This document shows positions 27,733 to 37,834 of a stretch of DNA of 64,000 nt, one piece after another (the stretch's first letter is position 1; every line of letters starts with the position of its first letter). A program made the translations under genes and the position numbers. This DNA is from Marinobacterium arenosum (GTDB lineage: Bacteria; Pseudomonadota; Gammaproteobacteria; Pseudomonadales; Balneatricaceae): positions 1-64,000 of the forward strand of contig NZ_JAILYN010000024.1 in assembly GCF_019795155.1 (NCBI RefSeq), given 5' to 3'. The notes beneath the pieces are model-generated. The model did not search any database, had not been told where the DNA came from, and saw nothing but the letters and a program-made list of their open reading frames with translations.

Positions 27733-27800
27733 ACTGTCCTCGCTGGTTGTCGGCACCCGGCCGGCCGTCGGCCTGGCCGGGTAGCCCAAGACACAAGGCC

Positions 27801-28928
27801 TCAGGTCATATCTTCGAAGAACTTCTTCACCGAGTCGAAGAAGCCATGTTTTTTCGGACTGTGGGTACGGTTGCCCTGCTCCATCTCCTGCTGGAACTCC
27901 TTCAGCAGTTCCTTCTGGCGGTTGCTCAGCTTAACCGGGGTTTCCACCACCACCCGCACCAGCAGGTCGCCGGTTGAACCGCCGCGCACCGGGGCGATCC
28001 CTTTGCCGCGCAGGCGGAACAGCTTACCGGTCTGGGTTTCCGCCGGTACCTTCAGCTTAACCCGACCATCCAGGGTCGGCACCTCCAGTTCGCCCCCCAG
28101 CGCGGCATCGATGAAGCTGATCGGCACTTCGCAGTACAGGTGCTTGCCGTCGCGCTCGAAGATCGGATGCTCACGGACATGAACCTGCACATAGAGATCG
28201 CCGGCCGGCCCGCCATGAGTACCCGCTTCGCCCTCGCCGGAAAGGCGGATGCGGTCGCCGGTATCGACGCCGGCCGGAATCTTGACCGATAGGGTCTTGG
28301 TTTTTTCCTTGCGGCCGTGACCGTGGCAGTCGCTACAGGGATCGCTGATCACCTTACCCTCGCCGCGGCAGGCCGGACAGGTCTGCTGCACCGAGAAGAA
28401 GCCCTGCTGCATCCGTACCTGGCCGGCGCCACCACAGGTGCCACAGACCCGCGGCTGGGTGCCCGGCTTGGCGCCGCTGCCATGACAGGTCTCGCAGTTG
28501 ACCAGGGTCGGCACCTTGATGGTGGTGTCGAAACCACGCACCGCCTCTTCCAGGCTCAGCTCCAGGTTGTAGCGCAGGTCGGTACCGCGCTGCACCGAGC
28601 TGCGCCGACGACCGCCACCGCCGCCGAAGATATCGCCGAACACGTCGCCGAAGATATCGCCGAAACCGCCCTCGAAACCACCCGGGCCATGGCCGCCCTG
28701 GCCTTCGACGCCGGCGTGGCCGAACTGGTCGTAGGCCGCTTTTTTCTGGCTGTCGGACAGTACTTCGTAGGCCTCGTTGACCTCCTTGAACTTGTCCTCC
28801 ATCTCCTTATCGTCCGGGTTGCGGTCCGGATGATACTTCATCGCCATGCGACGGAAGGCTTTCTTGATATCGCGGTCGGAAGCGTCGCGTTCGACGCCCA
28901 GCACTTCGTAATAGTCTCGTTTCGACAT
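27801..28928 (-). CDS. dnaJ: Chaperone protein DnaJ
   Basis: 375 residues. J domain 1-70 with the HPD loop ([10 protein letters not shown]), Gly/Phe-rich linker about 75-115, four CxxCxGxG zinc repeats about 145-215 ([32 protein letters not shown]), then the C-terminal substrate-binding domains. It stimulates DnaK ATPase and delivers unfolded clients. It follows dnaK after a 253-bp gap with two hairpins. Confidence 0.98.
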   Translation of the reverse strand: MSKRDYYEVLGVERDASDRDIKKAFRRMAMKYHPDRNPDDKEMEDKFKEVNEAYEVLSDSQKKAAYDQFGHAGVEGQGGHGPGGFEGGFGDIFGDVFGDIFGGGGGRRRSSVQRGTDLRYNLELSLEEAVRGFDTTIKVPTLVNCETCHGSGAKPGTQPRVCGTCGGAGQVRMQQGFFSVQQTCPACRGEGKVISDPCSDCHGHGRKEKTKTLSVKIPAGVDTGDRIRLSGEGEAGTHGGPAGDLYVQVHVREHPIFERDGKHLYCEVPISFIDAALGGELEVPTLDGRVKLKVPAETQTGKLFRLRGKGIAPVRGGSTGDLLVRVVVETPVKLSNRQKELLKEFQQEMEQGNRTHSPKKHGFFDSVKKFFEDMT

Positions 28929-29021
28929 AATCCGCTCTAAACCCGATTATGGCTAAGGCATCCGTAGTCCTATTAAAACCGCCATCGAGTTGGACGGTTT
29001 GCATAGGGCTACGGAGCATTA

Positions 29022-29109
29022 GGGGGGACGTTCTCGATTATTCAATCAACGCTGCCAGAATAATCGAGAGCGCCCCCAGCGCATACGACAACGCGGGCCA
29101 GAGCCCGCG
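29022..29109. other. Two hairpins in the dnaK-dnaJ gap
   Basis: Hairpin 1, 29022-29077: outer G-run and C-run plus a perfect 12-bp stem TCTCGATTATTC / GAATAATCGAGA. Hairpin 2, 29092-29109: CGCGGGC / GCCCGCG with a 4-base loop. Neither has a T run on the minus strand, so partial termination, RNA processing or 3'-end protection of dnaK mRNA are possible. This would lower dnaJ relative to dnaK. Confidence 0.6.
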
Positions 29110-29181
29110 ATGCCACTGTGACACCGGAACGGGACCGGCGCAGGCCGGCCCCGTGGGTCACCAGAAAGAGTGGGACGACGC

Positions 29182-31104
29182 TTATTTCTTGTCGTCTTTA
29201 ACCTCTTCAAACTCCGCATCGACGGCGTCATCTTTACCGCCAGCTTCCGCGTCAGCCTGCTGCTCGCCGGCTTCCGCCTGCTGAGCCGCGTCGGCGTACA
29301 TCTTCTGTGCCACGCCGGAGATCGCTTCGGTCAGCGCCGCGGTCTTGGTTTCGATGGCGTCCTTGTCCTGGCCCTTCAGCGCTTCTTCCAGCTCGGAGAT
29401 CGCCTTCTCGACATTGGCTTTCTCTTCGTCGGTCGCCTTGTCGCCGGCTTCCTCGATGGTCTTCTTGGCGGAATGCACCATCGCATCACCCTGGTTGCGC
29501 GCCTGGGTCAGTTCCTCGAACTTCTTGTCCTCTTCGGCGTGCGCCTCGGCGTCGCGCACCATCTGTTCGATCTCGTCATCGTTCAGGCCGGAGGAGGCCT
29601 TGATCACGATCGACTGCTCCTTACCGGTCGCCTTGTCCTTAGCGTGGACGTGCAGGATACCGTTGGCATCGATATCGAAGGTCACTTCGATCTGCGGGAT
29701 ACCGCGCGGTGCCGGCGGGATATCGGCCAGGTCAAAACGGCCCAGCGATTTGTTCTGGCTCGCCTGCTTACGCTCACCCTGGACCACGTGGATGGTCACC
29801 GCGGTCTGGTTATCGTCAGCGGTAGAGAACACCTGCGACTTCTTGGTCGGGATGGTGGTGTTCTTCTCGATTACCGGGGTCGCCACGCCGCCCATGGTTT
29901 CGATACCCAGGGTCAGCGGAGTTACGTCCAGCAGCAGCACGTCCTTGACGTCACCGGCCAGTACCGCGCCCTGGATGGAGGCACCGATCGCAACCGCCTC
30001 ATCCGGGTTGACGTCCTTACGCGGCTCCTTGCCGAAGAACTCGGCAACCTTGGCCTGCACCATCGGCATACGGGTCTGACCACCGACCAGGATAACCTCG
30101 TCGATTTCGGATGCGGACAGGTCGGCATCCTTCAGCGCAATGCGGCACGGCTCCATGGAGCGCTGTACCAGCTCTTCCACCAGGGACTCCAGCTTGGCAC
30201 GGGTCACCTTGACGTTCAGGTGCTTCGGACCGGTGGCGTCGGCGGTGATGTACGGCAGGTTGACGTCGGTCTGCTGGGCGGAAGACAGCTCGACTTTCGC
30301 CTTCTCGGCCGCTTCTTTCAGACGCTGCAGCGCCAGCGGGTCGTTGTGCAGATCGATGCCGCTCTCTTTCTTGAACTCGGCCGCCAGGTACTCGATCAGG
30401 CGCAGGTCGAAGTCTTCACCACCCAGGAAGGTGTCACCGTTGGTGGCCAGTACCTCGAACTGGTGTTCGCCGTCGACATCGGCAATCTCGATGATCGAGA
30501 TATCGAAGGTACCACCACCCAGGTCGTAGACCGCGATGGTCTTGTCGCCCTTGGACTTGTCCATGCCGTAAGCCAGTGCCGCGGCGGTCGGCTCGTTGAT
30601 GATGCGCTTGACGTCCAGACCGGCGATCTTACCGGCGTCCTTGGTCGCCTGACGCTGGGAGTCGTTGAAGTACGCCGGTACGGTGATAACGGCTTCGGTC
30701 ACCGGCTCGCCCAGGTAGTCTTCGGCGGTCTTCTTCATCTTCTTGAGGATTTCCGCAGAGATCTGCGGTGCCGCCAGCTTCTGGCCCTTCACCTCAACCC
30801 AGGCATCGCCATTGTCCGCTTCGACGATCTTGTACGGCACCATCTTGATATCTTTTTGCACCACGTCGTCCTTGAAGCGACGACCGATCAGGCGCTTGAT
30901 GGCGAACAGGGTGTTGTCCGGGTTGGTTACCGCCTGGCGCTTGGCCGGCTGGCCGACCAGTGTTTCACCGTCATCGGTATAGGCGATGATGGACGGTGTG
31001 GTGCGATCGCCTTCGGCGTTCTCGATTACCTTGGACTTGTCACCATCCAGGATAGCGACGCAGGAGTTGGTGGTACCCAGGTCAATACCGATGATCTTAC
31101 CCAT
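29182..31104 (-). CDS. dnaK: Chaperone protein DnaK (Hsp70)
   Basis: 640 residues. ATPase domain about 1-385 with [28 protein letters not shown] and [11 protein letters not shown]; substrate-binding domain about 390-605 ([16 protein letters not shown]) and acidic C-tail ending [10 protein letters not shown]. Central chaperone of the operon grpE-dnaK-dnaJ. A long open frame on the opposite strand is a codon-bias shadow. Confidence 0.99.
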   Translation of the reverse strand: MGKIIGIDLGTTNSCVAILDGDKSKVIENAEGDRTTPSIIAYTDDGETLVGQPAKRQAVTNPDNTLFAIKRLIGRRFKDDVVQKDIKMVPYKIVEADNGDAWVEVKGQKLAAPQISAEILKKMKKTAEDYLGEPVTEAVITVPAYFNDSQRQATKDAGKIAGLDVKRIINEPTAAALAYGMDKSKGDKTIAVYDLGGGTFDISIIEIADVDGEHQFEVLATNGDTFLGGEDFDLRLIEYLAAEFKKESGIDLHNDPLALQRLKEAAEKAKVELSSAQQTDVNLPYITADATGPKHLNVKVTRAKLESLVEELVQRSMEPCRIALKDADLSASEIDEVILVGGQTRMPMVQAKVAEFFGKEPRKDVNPDEAVAIGASIQGAVLAGDVKDVLLLDVTPLTLGIETMGGVATPVIEKNTTIPTKKSQVFSTADDNQTAVTIHVVQGERKQASQNKSLGRFDLADIPPAPRGIPQIEVTFDIDANGILHVHAKDKATGKEQSIVIKASSGLNDDEIEQMVRDAEAHAEEDKKFEELTQARNQGDAMVHSAKKTIEEAGDKATDEEKANVEKAISELEEALKGQDKDAIETKTAALTEAISGVAQKMYADAAQQAEAGEQQADAEAGGKDDAVDAEFEEVKDDKK

Positions 31105-31129
31105 TTTGCTATCTACTCCGATTTCGATT

Positions 31130-31146
31130 GCCCGCTTGTGGCGGGC
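31130..31146. other. Hairpin between grpE and dnaK
   Basis: GCCCGC / GCGGGC with a 5-base loop, between the end of grpE and the ribosome site of dnaK. No T run; likely a minor processing or attenuation element. Confidence 0.4.
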
Positions 31147-31220
31147 GGAAAACTGTCAATTCGCTTTGTAAGGCTATATTGGTCCGCCAAAATGGTTTTC
31201 AAGGGACCGATGCGGTTTTT

Positions 31221-31850
31221 TTAGCCCTTGGCGACCATCACCATCGCCGGGCGGATCAGCCGGCCATGCAGGGTGTAGCCCTTCTGCATCACCGCCACCA
31301 CCGTGTTCGGCTTGGCGTCGCCGGCGTCCACCATCGACATCGCCTGGTGCAGGCTCGGATCGAAAGTTTCACCCAGCGGGTTGATCTGCTCGATCTGGAA
31401 CTTCTCCAGTCCGCCGACAAACATGTTCAGGGTCATCTCGACCCCTTCCACCAGTGCCTTGACCGCTTCCTCGTCGGCATTGCAGGCTTCCAGCGCCCGC
31501 TCCAGGTTGTCGACCACCGGCAGCAGCTCGCCGGCAAACTTCTCCAGGCCGAACTTGTGCGCTTTTTCCACATCCTGTTCGGCACGGCGCCGGATATTCT
31601 GCACATCGGCCTGGGCACGCAGCGCCTGCTCACGCAGCGAGGCGATCTCCTGCTCGGCCGCCGCCAACTGGGCCAGCAGTTCCGCCGCTTCATTTTCCGG
31701 CAACAGCTGGCCCGCCTCAGCACTTTCAGCCCCGGCCGCATTTTCCGCCGTCGGCTGCTCGCTGGCAGCCGCTTGTTCGGTGGCTTCTGCCTGGAGGTCG
31801 TTTACCGGAGTCTCCGGCTGTTCTGTCTGAGACTTCTGTTCGCTTGCCAT
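31221..31850 (-). CDS. grpE: Nucleotide exchange factor GrpE
   Basis: 209 residues. An acidic, low-complexity N-terminus (about 1-50), a long coiled coil about 55-110 (AELLAQLAAAEQEIASLREQ) and the beta-rich head with DNLERALEA and GYTLHGRLIRPAMVMV at the end. It releases ADP from DnaK. ATG at 31850 follows GGAGAAG. First gene of the heat-shock run. Confidence 0.97.
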   Translation of the reverse strand: MASEQKSQTEQPETPVNDLQAEATEQAAASEQPTAENAAGAESAEAGQLLPENEAAELLAQLAAAEQEIASLREQALRAQADVQNIRRRAEQDVEKAHKFGLEKFAGELLPVVDNLERALEACNADEEAVKALVEGVEMTLNMFVGGLEKFQIEQINPLGETFDPSLHQAMSMVDAGDAKPNTVVAVMQKGYTLHGRLIRPAMVMVAKG

Positions 31851-32063
31851 CTGCACTTCTCCAACTGAAAACACTGTTCGTAACCGAAAAGGGGCTGTCA
31901 TAACCGGGGTTCAGTGTGGGCGCTGAACATCCAGGCAAAAGCCGACCGTTCGCGGCACCCGGCCGCGTTCGATCGACGCTGCTCAACTGAATGTTCGGAC
32001 GGCATCAGCACCGTTGCCGGTACCAGCCCGCAGGCGCCCACGCCCCTGCCTACGTTGATGCTC

Positions 32064-32091
32064 TATATGGGGCCGATCATTTGGAATTCAA
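32064..32091 (-). promoter_or_regulatory. Sigma-32-type heat-shock promoter of grpE-dnaK-dnaJ
   Basis: On the minus strand: -35 element TTGAATT (32085-32091), 12-base spacer, -10 element CCCCATATA (32064-32072), close to the sigma-32 consensus TTGAAA / CCCCATNT. It lies about 215 bp upstream of the grpE start and points to it. Seen directly; use in vivo is inferred. Confidence 0.75.
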
Positions 32092-32168
32092 CCAACCGAG
32101 CGAAAAAATTCCGCTGGCGACACATTGAACAATTGCCTCCAGCCAGAAATTCGCTTATACAATAACTA

Positions 32169-32184
32169 CTGTATAAATACACAT
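32169..32184 (+). promoter_or_regulatory. LexA (SOS) box of recN
   Basis: CTGTATAAATACACAT differs from the palindrome CTGTATATATATACAG at few positions; both outer half-sites CTGT and ACA(G) are present except for the last G. It ends 15 bp before the recN start, where SOS boxes of recN genes usually lie. Confidence 0.8.
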
Positions 32185-32199
32185 GTATGGAATACCCCG

Positions 32200-33870
32200 A
32201 TGCTGACCCAGCTGACCATTCAGAACTACGCGATCGTGGAAACGCTTGATCTGGACCTGCACGGCGGCATGACCGTGATCAGCGGCGAAACCGGTGCCGG
32301 CAAGTCGATCATGCTGGACGCCCTCGGCCTGACGCTGGGCGACCGCGCCGACAGCGGTGCCGTGCGCAATGGCGCCGAACGGGCCGAGATCGTTGCCAGC
32401 TTCGACCTGAGCAGCATCGGCGAAGCACGCGACTGGCTGCAGGCCCAGCAGTTGGACTGCGACGGGGAGTGCCTGTTGCGCCGGGTAATCACCAAGGAGG
32501 GACGCTCGCGCAGCTACATCAACGGCCAGCCCTGTCCGCTCAACCTGCTGCGCGAGTTCGGCAGCCTGCTGATCGACATTCACGGCCAGCACGAACACCA
32601 GCGGTTGCTGAAGAAAGACCACCACCGCACCCTGCTGGATGACTTCGCCGGCCAGGCCCGGCTGGCCGGTAAGGTCCGCGAACAGTTCCTGCACTGGCAA
32701 CGCCTGGCACGCGAATTGCGCCAGCTGACCGAACAGAGCGACGAACAGGCGGCCCGTGTCCAGCTGCTCAGCTACCAGATCGAGGAACTGGACCAGCTGG
32801 CGCTGTCAGAGGGCGAACTGGACGAGTTGGAAGCGGAGCAGAAGACCCTGGCCCATGCCGGCGAGATCCTGCAGACCGGCCACCAGTTGCTGGCGATGAC
32901 CGGCGACGACGAGGGCGACACCTGCCTCAGTCTGTTGAACCACTGCCAGCAGTTGCTGGCCAATCTGAGCAATCATACCGATGCACTAGGCAATCTGGCC
33001 GAGCTGCTCGGCTCGGCACAGATCCAGATCGAAGAAGCCGGTAGCGAGTTGCGCCACTACCTGGACCGGGTCGAGCTGAACCCGGAACGGCAGCAGTTCG
33101 TCGAGGAGCGCCTTTCCACGCTTTACGAAACCGCCCGCAAGCACCGCATCCGCCCCGACCAGCTGTTGTCGTTCCACCGCGAACTGTACCAGGAACTGGC
33201 CGGCCTGCAGCGTTCCGATGAAGACCTGGAGCAGCTGCAGCAACAGGTGGAGCAGGCCCGCGCCGCCTACCAGACCAGCGCGGAGAAGCTCAGCCGGGCG
33301 CGCCGCAAAGCGGCCGGTAAGCTGAACAAGGCGGTCGACCAGCAACTGCACGCGCTCGGCATGCCGGCAGCCCACTTCGAAGCCGCGCTGACCCCGCTAC
33401 CGGAAAACCAGCAGGGTCCCCACGGCCTGGAGGAGGTTGAGTTCCTGATCAGCGCCAACCGCGGCCAGCCGGCCCGGCCGCTGGCCAAGGTCGCCTCGGG
33501 CGGCGAACTGTCGCGGATCAGCCTGGCGATCCAGGTGATCACCGCCCAGACCAGCAGCACACCGACACTGATCTTCGACGAGGTGGATGTCGGCATCGGC
33601 GGCGCCATCGCCGAGGTGGTCGGCCGGATGCTGCGTCAACTGGGCGGGCGCACCCAGATTCTCTGCGTCACCCACCAGCCGCAGGTCGCCTCGCAGGGCC
33701 ACCAGCACCTGTTCGTCAGCAAGCGGGCCGATAAGCAGCAGACCCACACCCGGATCGCCCAGCTGACCGACGACCAGCGCGTCCAGGAGGTCGCCCGGAT
33801 GCTGGGCGGTATCGATATTACCGAGCGCTCGATCGAGCACGCCCGGGAAATGCTCAGCCTGCCGGCCTGA
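32200..33870 (+). CDS. recN: DNA repair protein RecN
   Basis: 556 residues, SMC-like ATPase for double-strand break repair. Walker A GETGAGKSIM near 30-39, long coiled coils about 160-380, C-terminal signature VASGGELSRISLAIQV and Walker B TLIFDEVDVGIGG. The ATG at 32200 is chosen since the conserved MLTQLTIQNYAIV begins there; a longer frame crosses the LexA box. Divergent from grpE, a widespread gammaproteobacterial order. Confidence 0.97.
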   Translation: MLTQLTIQNYAIVETLDLDLHGGMTVISGETGAGKSIMLDALGLTLGDRADSGAVRNGAERAEIVASFDLSSIGEARDWLQAQQLDCDGECLLRRVITKEGRSRSYINGQPCPLNLLREFGSLLIDIHGQHEHQRLLKKDHHRTLLDDFAGQARLAGKVREQFLHWQRLARELRQLTEQSDEQAARVQLLSYQIEELDQLALSEGELDELEAEQKTLAHAGEILQTGHQLLAMTGDDEGDTCLSLLNHCQQLLANLSNHTDALGNLAELLGSAQIQIEEAGSELRHYLDRVELNPERQQFVEERLSTLYETARKHRIRPDQLLSFHRELYQELAGLQRSDEDLEQLQQQVEQARAAYQTSAEKLSRARRKAAGKLNKAVDQQLHALGMPAAHFEAALTPLPENQQGPHGLEEVEFLISANRGQPARPLAKVASGGELSRISLAIQVITAQTSSTPTLIFDEVDVGIGGAIAEVVGRMLRQLGGRTQILCVTHQPQVASQGHQHLFVSKRADKQQTHTRIAQLTDDQRVQEVARMLGGIDITERSIEHAREMLSLPA

Positions 33871-33933
33871 ATATCGCCGCCAGCACGCGTTATCTATACA
33901 ACTTATATGTCTATAAAAAACAGGGAAATATAA

Positions 33934-33960
33934 AAAAGCCGGCACAAGGCCGGCTTTTTA
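33934..33960. terminator. Bidirectional terminator between recN and fur
   Basis: AAAAAGCCGGC, loop acaag, GCCGGCTTTTT: an A-run and a T-run flank an exact GC stem, so it serves both convergent genes. Confidence 0.95.
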
Positions 33961-33994
33961 TGGCTTATTTATCTGTAGCCAGACTGGCGGCGAG

Positions 33995-34420
33995 TTATTT
34001 CTCGTCGCAACCGTCTTTGCAGAGGCCGTACAGGTACAGGGTACGGTCGGTGATGGTAAAGCCCAGCTGCTCGGCGATCTCGTCCTGGCGCTGCTTCAGC
34101 ATCGGATCGCTGAATTCGCGGACCTTGCCGCAACGCACACAGACGATGTGGTCGTGCTGCTCGTCACGCGCCAGCTCGAACACGGAGTGGCCGCCCTCGA
34201 AGTGATGACGTGATACCAGCCCCGCCGCCTCGAACTGGGTCAACACCCGGTAGACGGTCGCCAGGCCGACATCCTCGCCCTGTTCCATAAGCTGCTTGTA
34301 GATATCTTCCGCGCTGAAATGATCCCCTTCCCCTGCCTTTTCCAGAATCTGGTAGATCTTGACACGCGGCAGGGTAACTTTCAGGCCGGCTTTTCGAAGC
34401 TCTTGATTCTCAAGCGCCAT
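33995..34420 (-). CDS. fur: Ferric uptake regulator Fur
   Basis: 141 residues. Winged helix about 10-80 (LPRVKIYQILE, EDVGLATVYRVLTQFEAAGL), then metal-binding dimerisation domain: HHFEGGHSVFE, HDHIVCVRCGKV, and a final CKDGC. Iron-loaded Fur represses iron uptake genes, likely including the fec-like cluster in this window. Divergent from bamE, as in many Gammaproteobacteria. Confidence 0.97.
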   Translation of the reverse strand: MALENQELRKAGLKVTLPRVKIYQILEKAGEGDHFSAEDIYKQLMEQGEDVGLATVYRVLTQFEAAGLVSRHHFEGGHSVFELARDEQHDHIVCVRCGKVREFSDPMLKQRQDEIAEQLGFTITDRTLYLYGLCKDGCDEK

Positions 34421-34501
34421 AACAATTCTCTATGCTGTTGGTGACTCGATGTGTAAACTTCATTATCTGTGTTTAGACAGCACATTGGAAGTAAATCACA
34501 G

Positions 34502-34837
34502 ATGATAAGAACTCTCGTTACAATTTCTATTTTTACATTTTTTCTGACTGCCTGCTCGGACTTCCCCGGCGTTTACAAGATCGATATTCCGCAGGGCAAT
34601 GTGGTCACTCAGGAGATGGTGGATCAGCTGCGTCCCGGCATGACCCGTAAGCAGGTCCGCTTCGTGATGGGCACCCCGTTGATTGAAGACACTTTCCACG
34701 CCGATCGCTGGGACTACATCCTGACCCGCAAGAGCGGCGACGGCAGCTACAGCCGCCAGAAGCTGACGCTGCGCTTCGAAAATGACCGCCTGGTGGGTCT
34801 GAACGGCGATTTCCGTCCGGGCGCGAACCAGCCGTAA
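34502..34837 (+). CDS. bamE: Outer membrane protein assembly factor BamE
   Basis: 111 residues, lipoprotein. Signal peptide ending in lipobox LTAC (cysteine at about 18), then the SmpA/OmlA fold: [20 protein letters not shown] and [33 protein letters not shown]. It is part of the BAM complex that inserts barrel proteins. ATG at 34502 is chosen because it begins the signal peptide. Confidence 0.95.
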   Translation: MIRTLVTISIFTFFLTACSDFPGVYKIDIPQGNVVTQEMVDQLRPGMTRKQVRFVMGTPLIEDTFHADRWDYILTRKSGDGSYSRQKLTLRFENDRLVGLNGDFRPGANQP

Positions 34838-34900
34838 GATCGATACAAGTCCCGGCAAGCCGCTACCGGTTTGCTAACGCCTTACCGATTGTTCGATAGA

Positions 34901-34926
34901 TGCCGGGGCCCAGCAGGGCCCCGGCA
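34901..34926. terminator. Hairpin terminator between bamE and rnfH
   Basis: Perfect 11-bp stem TGCCGGGGCCC / GGGCCCCGGCA with a 4-base loop between convergent genes, 2 bp from the rnfH stop. Very stable although without T run. Confidence 0.7.
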
Positions 34927-34928
34927 GA

Positions 34929-35243
34929 TCAATCCTTGTTGCCGGCCTGCTCGGCCTCCTTCTGGGCTTTCATCTTGGCGGCACGCTTGGCGCGGGCCTC
35001 TTTCGGATCGGCGATCAACGGCCGATAGATCTCGACCCGCTGGCCCTCTTTCAGCACCGTGCTCTTCGGGTCGCGAATCGCCTTGCCGAAGATTCCCATC
35101 GGCGTGTTTTCGGGGTCGATCTGCGGGAACAGCTCGACGATGCCGGAGTTGATGACCGCCTCATACGCGGTGCAGCCATCCTCCACCTGCAGGCTGATAA
35201 TCCGCTGCTCTTCGGGCAGCGCGAAGGCTACTTCTACTTTCAT
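34929..35243 (-). CDS. rnfH: RnfH family ubiquitin-like protein
   Basis: 104 residues. Beta-grasp fold: MKVEVAFALPEEQRIISLQV, VIN.SGIVELFP, MGIFGKAIR, GQRVEIYRPLIADPKEARAK; a lysine/alanine-rich tail ends the protein. Function is not settled; it always pairs with ratA, whose gene is 6 bp upstream. Confidence 0.93.
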   Translation of the reverse strand: MKVEVAFALPEEQRIISLQVEDGCTAYEAVINSGIVELFPQIDPENTPMGIFGKAIRDPKSTVLKEGQRVEIYRPLIADPKEARAKRAAKMKAQKEAEQAGNKD

Positions 35244-35249
35244 GATCGG

Positions 35250-35684
35250 TTATCCACCATAGACCTGGTCGGCCCGGCTGACGAAGGCGTCCACCATGGT
35301 GGTGGCCAGCTGTTCGAACAGCTTGCTCATCGCCAGACTGGTCAGTTTATTGGAGAAATCGAAGGTCAGGTTCAGCACCACCTTGCAGGCTTCTTCACTC
35401 AGCGCGATAAACTGCCACTCCCCCTGCAGCCGGCTGAAAGGCCCTTCCTCCAGGGTCAGCGTCATACGGCCGGGACGCTGCAACTGGTTGCGGGTGGTGA
35501 AATGGTATTTCAAGCCCCCCTTGGCCAGATACAGGGTGGCGACCAGCTCGCCCTCACTGCGGCTGATCACCTCCGTGCGGGCGCATCCGGGCAGGAATGC
35601 CGGATACGCCTCCACCGCATTGACCAGATCGAACATCTGTTCGGCGCTGTGCAATACCAGCGCACTGCGGTCTACCTGGGTCAT
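35250..35684 (-). CDS. ratA: RatA/PasT-family START-domain protein
   Basis: 144 residues, START/SRPBCC fold: MFDLVNAVEAYPAFLPGC, KGGLKYHFTTRN, GPFSRLQGEWQF, LNLTFDFSNKL. Homologues are described as a ribosome-association toxin (RatA) in E. coli and as ubiquinone-binding Coq10-like proteins. Paired with rnfH in the usual order. Confidence 0.92.
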   Translation of the reverse strand: MTQVDRSALVLHSAEQMFDLVNAVEAYPAFLPGCARTEVISRSEGELVATLYLAKGGLKYHFTTRNQLQRPGRMTLTLEEGPFSRLQGEWQFIALSEEACKVVLNLTFDFSNKLTSLAMSKLFEQLATTMVDAFVSRADQVYGG

Positions 35685-35714
35685 AAAACTGCTACTACCT
35701 CTCGTTCGATGGCG

Positions 35715-37064
35715 TTACAGGTTCTGCAGGAAAATGAACCCGATCGCCACCGGTGCCACAAATCGAATCAGCGCATACCATACCTTAAACAGCAACGGAT
35801 TGCTGATCGCCAGTTCGTCGGCGCTGATCGACTGTTTCAAGCGCCAGCCGACGAACAGCGCCACGCAGATTCCGCCCAACGGCAGCAACAGGTTGGCGGT
35901 CACGAAATCGAGCAGGTCGAAGATATTCTTGCCGAACGGCTCGAAATCGCTCAGGAAGTTGAACGAGCCCAGCGCGCCTATACCCAGCAACCAGACCAGC
36001 GCACCGATCAATGCGCAGGATTTCAAACGGCCGAATCCCTTACGCTCCACCAGCCAGGCGACCGCCGGTTCGACCAGCGAGATCGCCGAACTGAGCGCCG
36101 CCAGCGCCACCAGCACGAAGAACATGAAGCCGATGATCTGGCCACCCGGCATCTGGCTGAACGCCACCGGCAGGGTCACGAACATCAGCCCCGGACCGGC
36201 GCCCGGGTCCATCTGGGTGGCAAACACGATCGGGAAGATCACCAGCCCGGACATCAGCGCCACCAGCGTATCCAACGCTGCGATGGTCAGTACCGCACCG
36301 CCGATCGACGCCTTCTTCGGCATATAGGAGCCGTAGGCCATGATCGCGCCCATACCGAGCGACAGGGTAAAGAAGGCATGGCCCAATGCCACCAGCACCC
36401 CATCCCAGCTCAGCGCGCCGAAATCGAAGCCGAACAGGAAGTTCCAGGCATTGCCGAACTGACCGGTGGTGGAGGAATAACCCATCAGCACCACTAGCAG
36501 AGCGAACAGGGCCGGCATCAGCAGGCGGGTCGCCCGCTCCAGGCCGTTGATTACCCCGCCGGCGACCACCGTCATCACTAGCGCCACGAACAGGCTGTGC
36601 CACAGGAACAGGGTCGATGGATCGGCCAGCAGGCCGTTGAACAGGTCGCCGGCCTGCTCCTGGCCCAGGTCGACCATCTGGCCGCTGCCGCTGAGCGCCA
36701 CATAGTGCAGCACCCAGCCGGCCACTACCGAGTAGAAGGAAAAGATAAGAAAACCGGCCAACACGCCCATCAGCCCAACCAGGCTCCAGCGGGTATCGAC
36801 ACCGGTTTCGGTGGCCAGCTCATGCAGGGCATTGACCGGACTCTGGCGCGCCCGACGACCGATCAGCACTTCGCCCATCATCACCGGCACGCCAACCATC
36901 AAGATACAGGCCAGGTAAACCAGCACGAAGGCGCCGCCGCCGTTTTCACCAACAATATATGGAAACTTCCAGATGTTACCCAGGCCGACCGCAGATCCCG
37001 CTGCAGCGAAGATAAATACCCAGCGACTCGCCCAGGTACCGTGGATGCTTTCTGTCTTACTCAT
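35715..37064 (-). CDS. Sodium-dependent transporter (NSS/SNF family)
   Basis: 449 residues, eleven or twelve membrane helices. Family signature near the N-terminus: WVFIFAAAGSAVGLGNIWKF PYI and ENGGGAFVLVYL; conserved LGMGAIMAYGSY and LEPAVAW-type segment (ISLVEPAVAWLVE). It probably imports an amino acid or similar solute with sodium; substrate unknown. It sits next to ratA on the same strand but 30 bp apart. Confidence 0.93.
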   Translation of the reverse strand: MSKTESIHGTWASRWVFIFAAAGSAVGLGNIWKFPYIVGENGGGAFVLVYLACILMVGVPVMMGEVLIGRRARQSPVNALHELATETGVDTRWSLVGLMGVLAGFLIFSFYSVVAGWVLHYVALSGSGQMVDLGQEQAGDLFNGLLADPSTLFLWHSLFVALVMTVVAGGVINGLERATRLLMPALFALLVVLMGYSSTTGQFGNAWNFLFGFDFGALSWDGVLVALGHAFFTLSLGMGAIMAYGSYMPKKASIGGAVLTIAALDTLVALMSGLVIFPIVFATQMDPGAGPGLMFVTLPVAFSQMPGGQIIGFMFFVLVALAALSSAISLVEPAVAWLVERKGFGRLKSCALIGALVWLLGIGALGSFNFLSDFEPFGKNIFDLLDFVTANLLLPLGGICVALFVGWRLKQSISADELAISNPLLFKVWYALIRFVAPVAIGFIFLQNL

Positions 37065-37303
37065 GGAACTTATAATCTAGTTATGGGAAGAAAAGCGCGC
37101 ATTCTTGCGACAACTGTGCAAGATTACAACTTTTTACCCACAATCGCCGCTGCAACCCGATTCTGCAGCGGCTTGAAACCGGCCCCCTTGATACCCATCA
37201 AGTAACCAGCACAAACATCGCCGAGCCCGCAGCAGCTGGTGCCGCCACGTCCGGCTGCGAGTTCGCTTTCCTTGTCGATCAGCCACTTATATAATCGCGC
37301 CCC

Positions 37304-37780
37304 ATGGCAAAGAAGAAAAAAACCGGTAATACCAGCAACACCATCTGTCTCAACAAGAAGGCACGCCACGAATACTCCATCGAGGACAAATTCGAGGCGG
37401 GCCTGGCGCTGACCGGGTGGGAGGTCAAAAGCCTGCGCGAAGGCCGCGCACAGCTGGTCGATTCCTATGTGGTGCTGAAGGACGGCGAGGCCTGGCTGGT
37501 CGGCGCTCACTTCACACCGCTGAAGACCGCCTGCACCCACGTGGTGGCGGACCCGACCCGCGACCGCAAACTGCTGTTGCACCGCCGCGAGATCGACAGG
37601 CTGGCCGACGCCACCCAGGCCAAGGGCTACACCTGTGTCGCCCTGGCACTGTACTGGAAGCAGGGCCGGGTCAAATGCGAGATCGCGCTGGTGAAGGGCA
37701 AGAAGCTGCACGACAAGCGTGCCACCGAGAAGGAACGCGACTGGAATCGCGAAAAACAGCGCGCCATGGCGACGCGTTGA
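37304..37780 (+). CDS. smpB: SsrA-binding protein SmpB
   Basis: 158 residues. OB-like core with [51 protein letters not shown] and a basic C-tail. It binds tmRNA and guides it to stalled ribosomes. The tmRNA gene starts 54 bp downstream on the same strand. Confidence 0.98.
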   Translation: MAKKKKTGNTSNTICLNKKARHEYSIEDKFEAGLALTGWEVKSLREGRAQLVDSYVVLKDGEAWLVGAHFTPLKTACTHVVADPTRDRKLLLHRREIDRLADATQAKGYTCVALALYWKQGRVKCEIALVKGKKLHDKRATEKERDWNREKQRAMATR

Positions 37781-37834
37781 ACTTTTCCCTCTTTCTTCTT
37801 GTCTACTGATCGCGTAGACTCTGCGCTCATATCC

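Noticed and set aside
29170-31224. 684-codon open frame opposite dnaK
   Set aside because: Mirror of a highly biased gene; dnaK on the other strand is unambiguous.
35250-35684. Active toxin-antitoxin pair ratA-rnfH
   Set aside because: Despite the name, the pair is a conserved housekeeping locus; rnfH is not a proven antitoxin.
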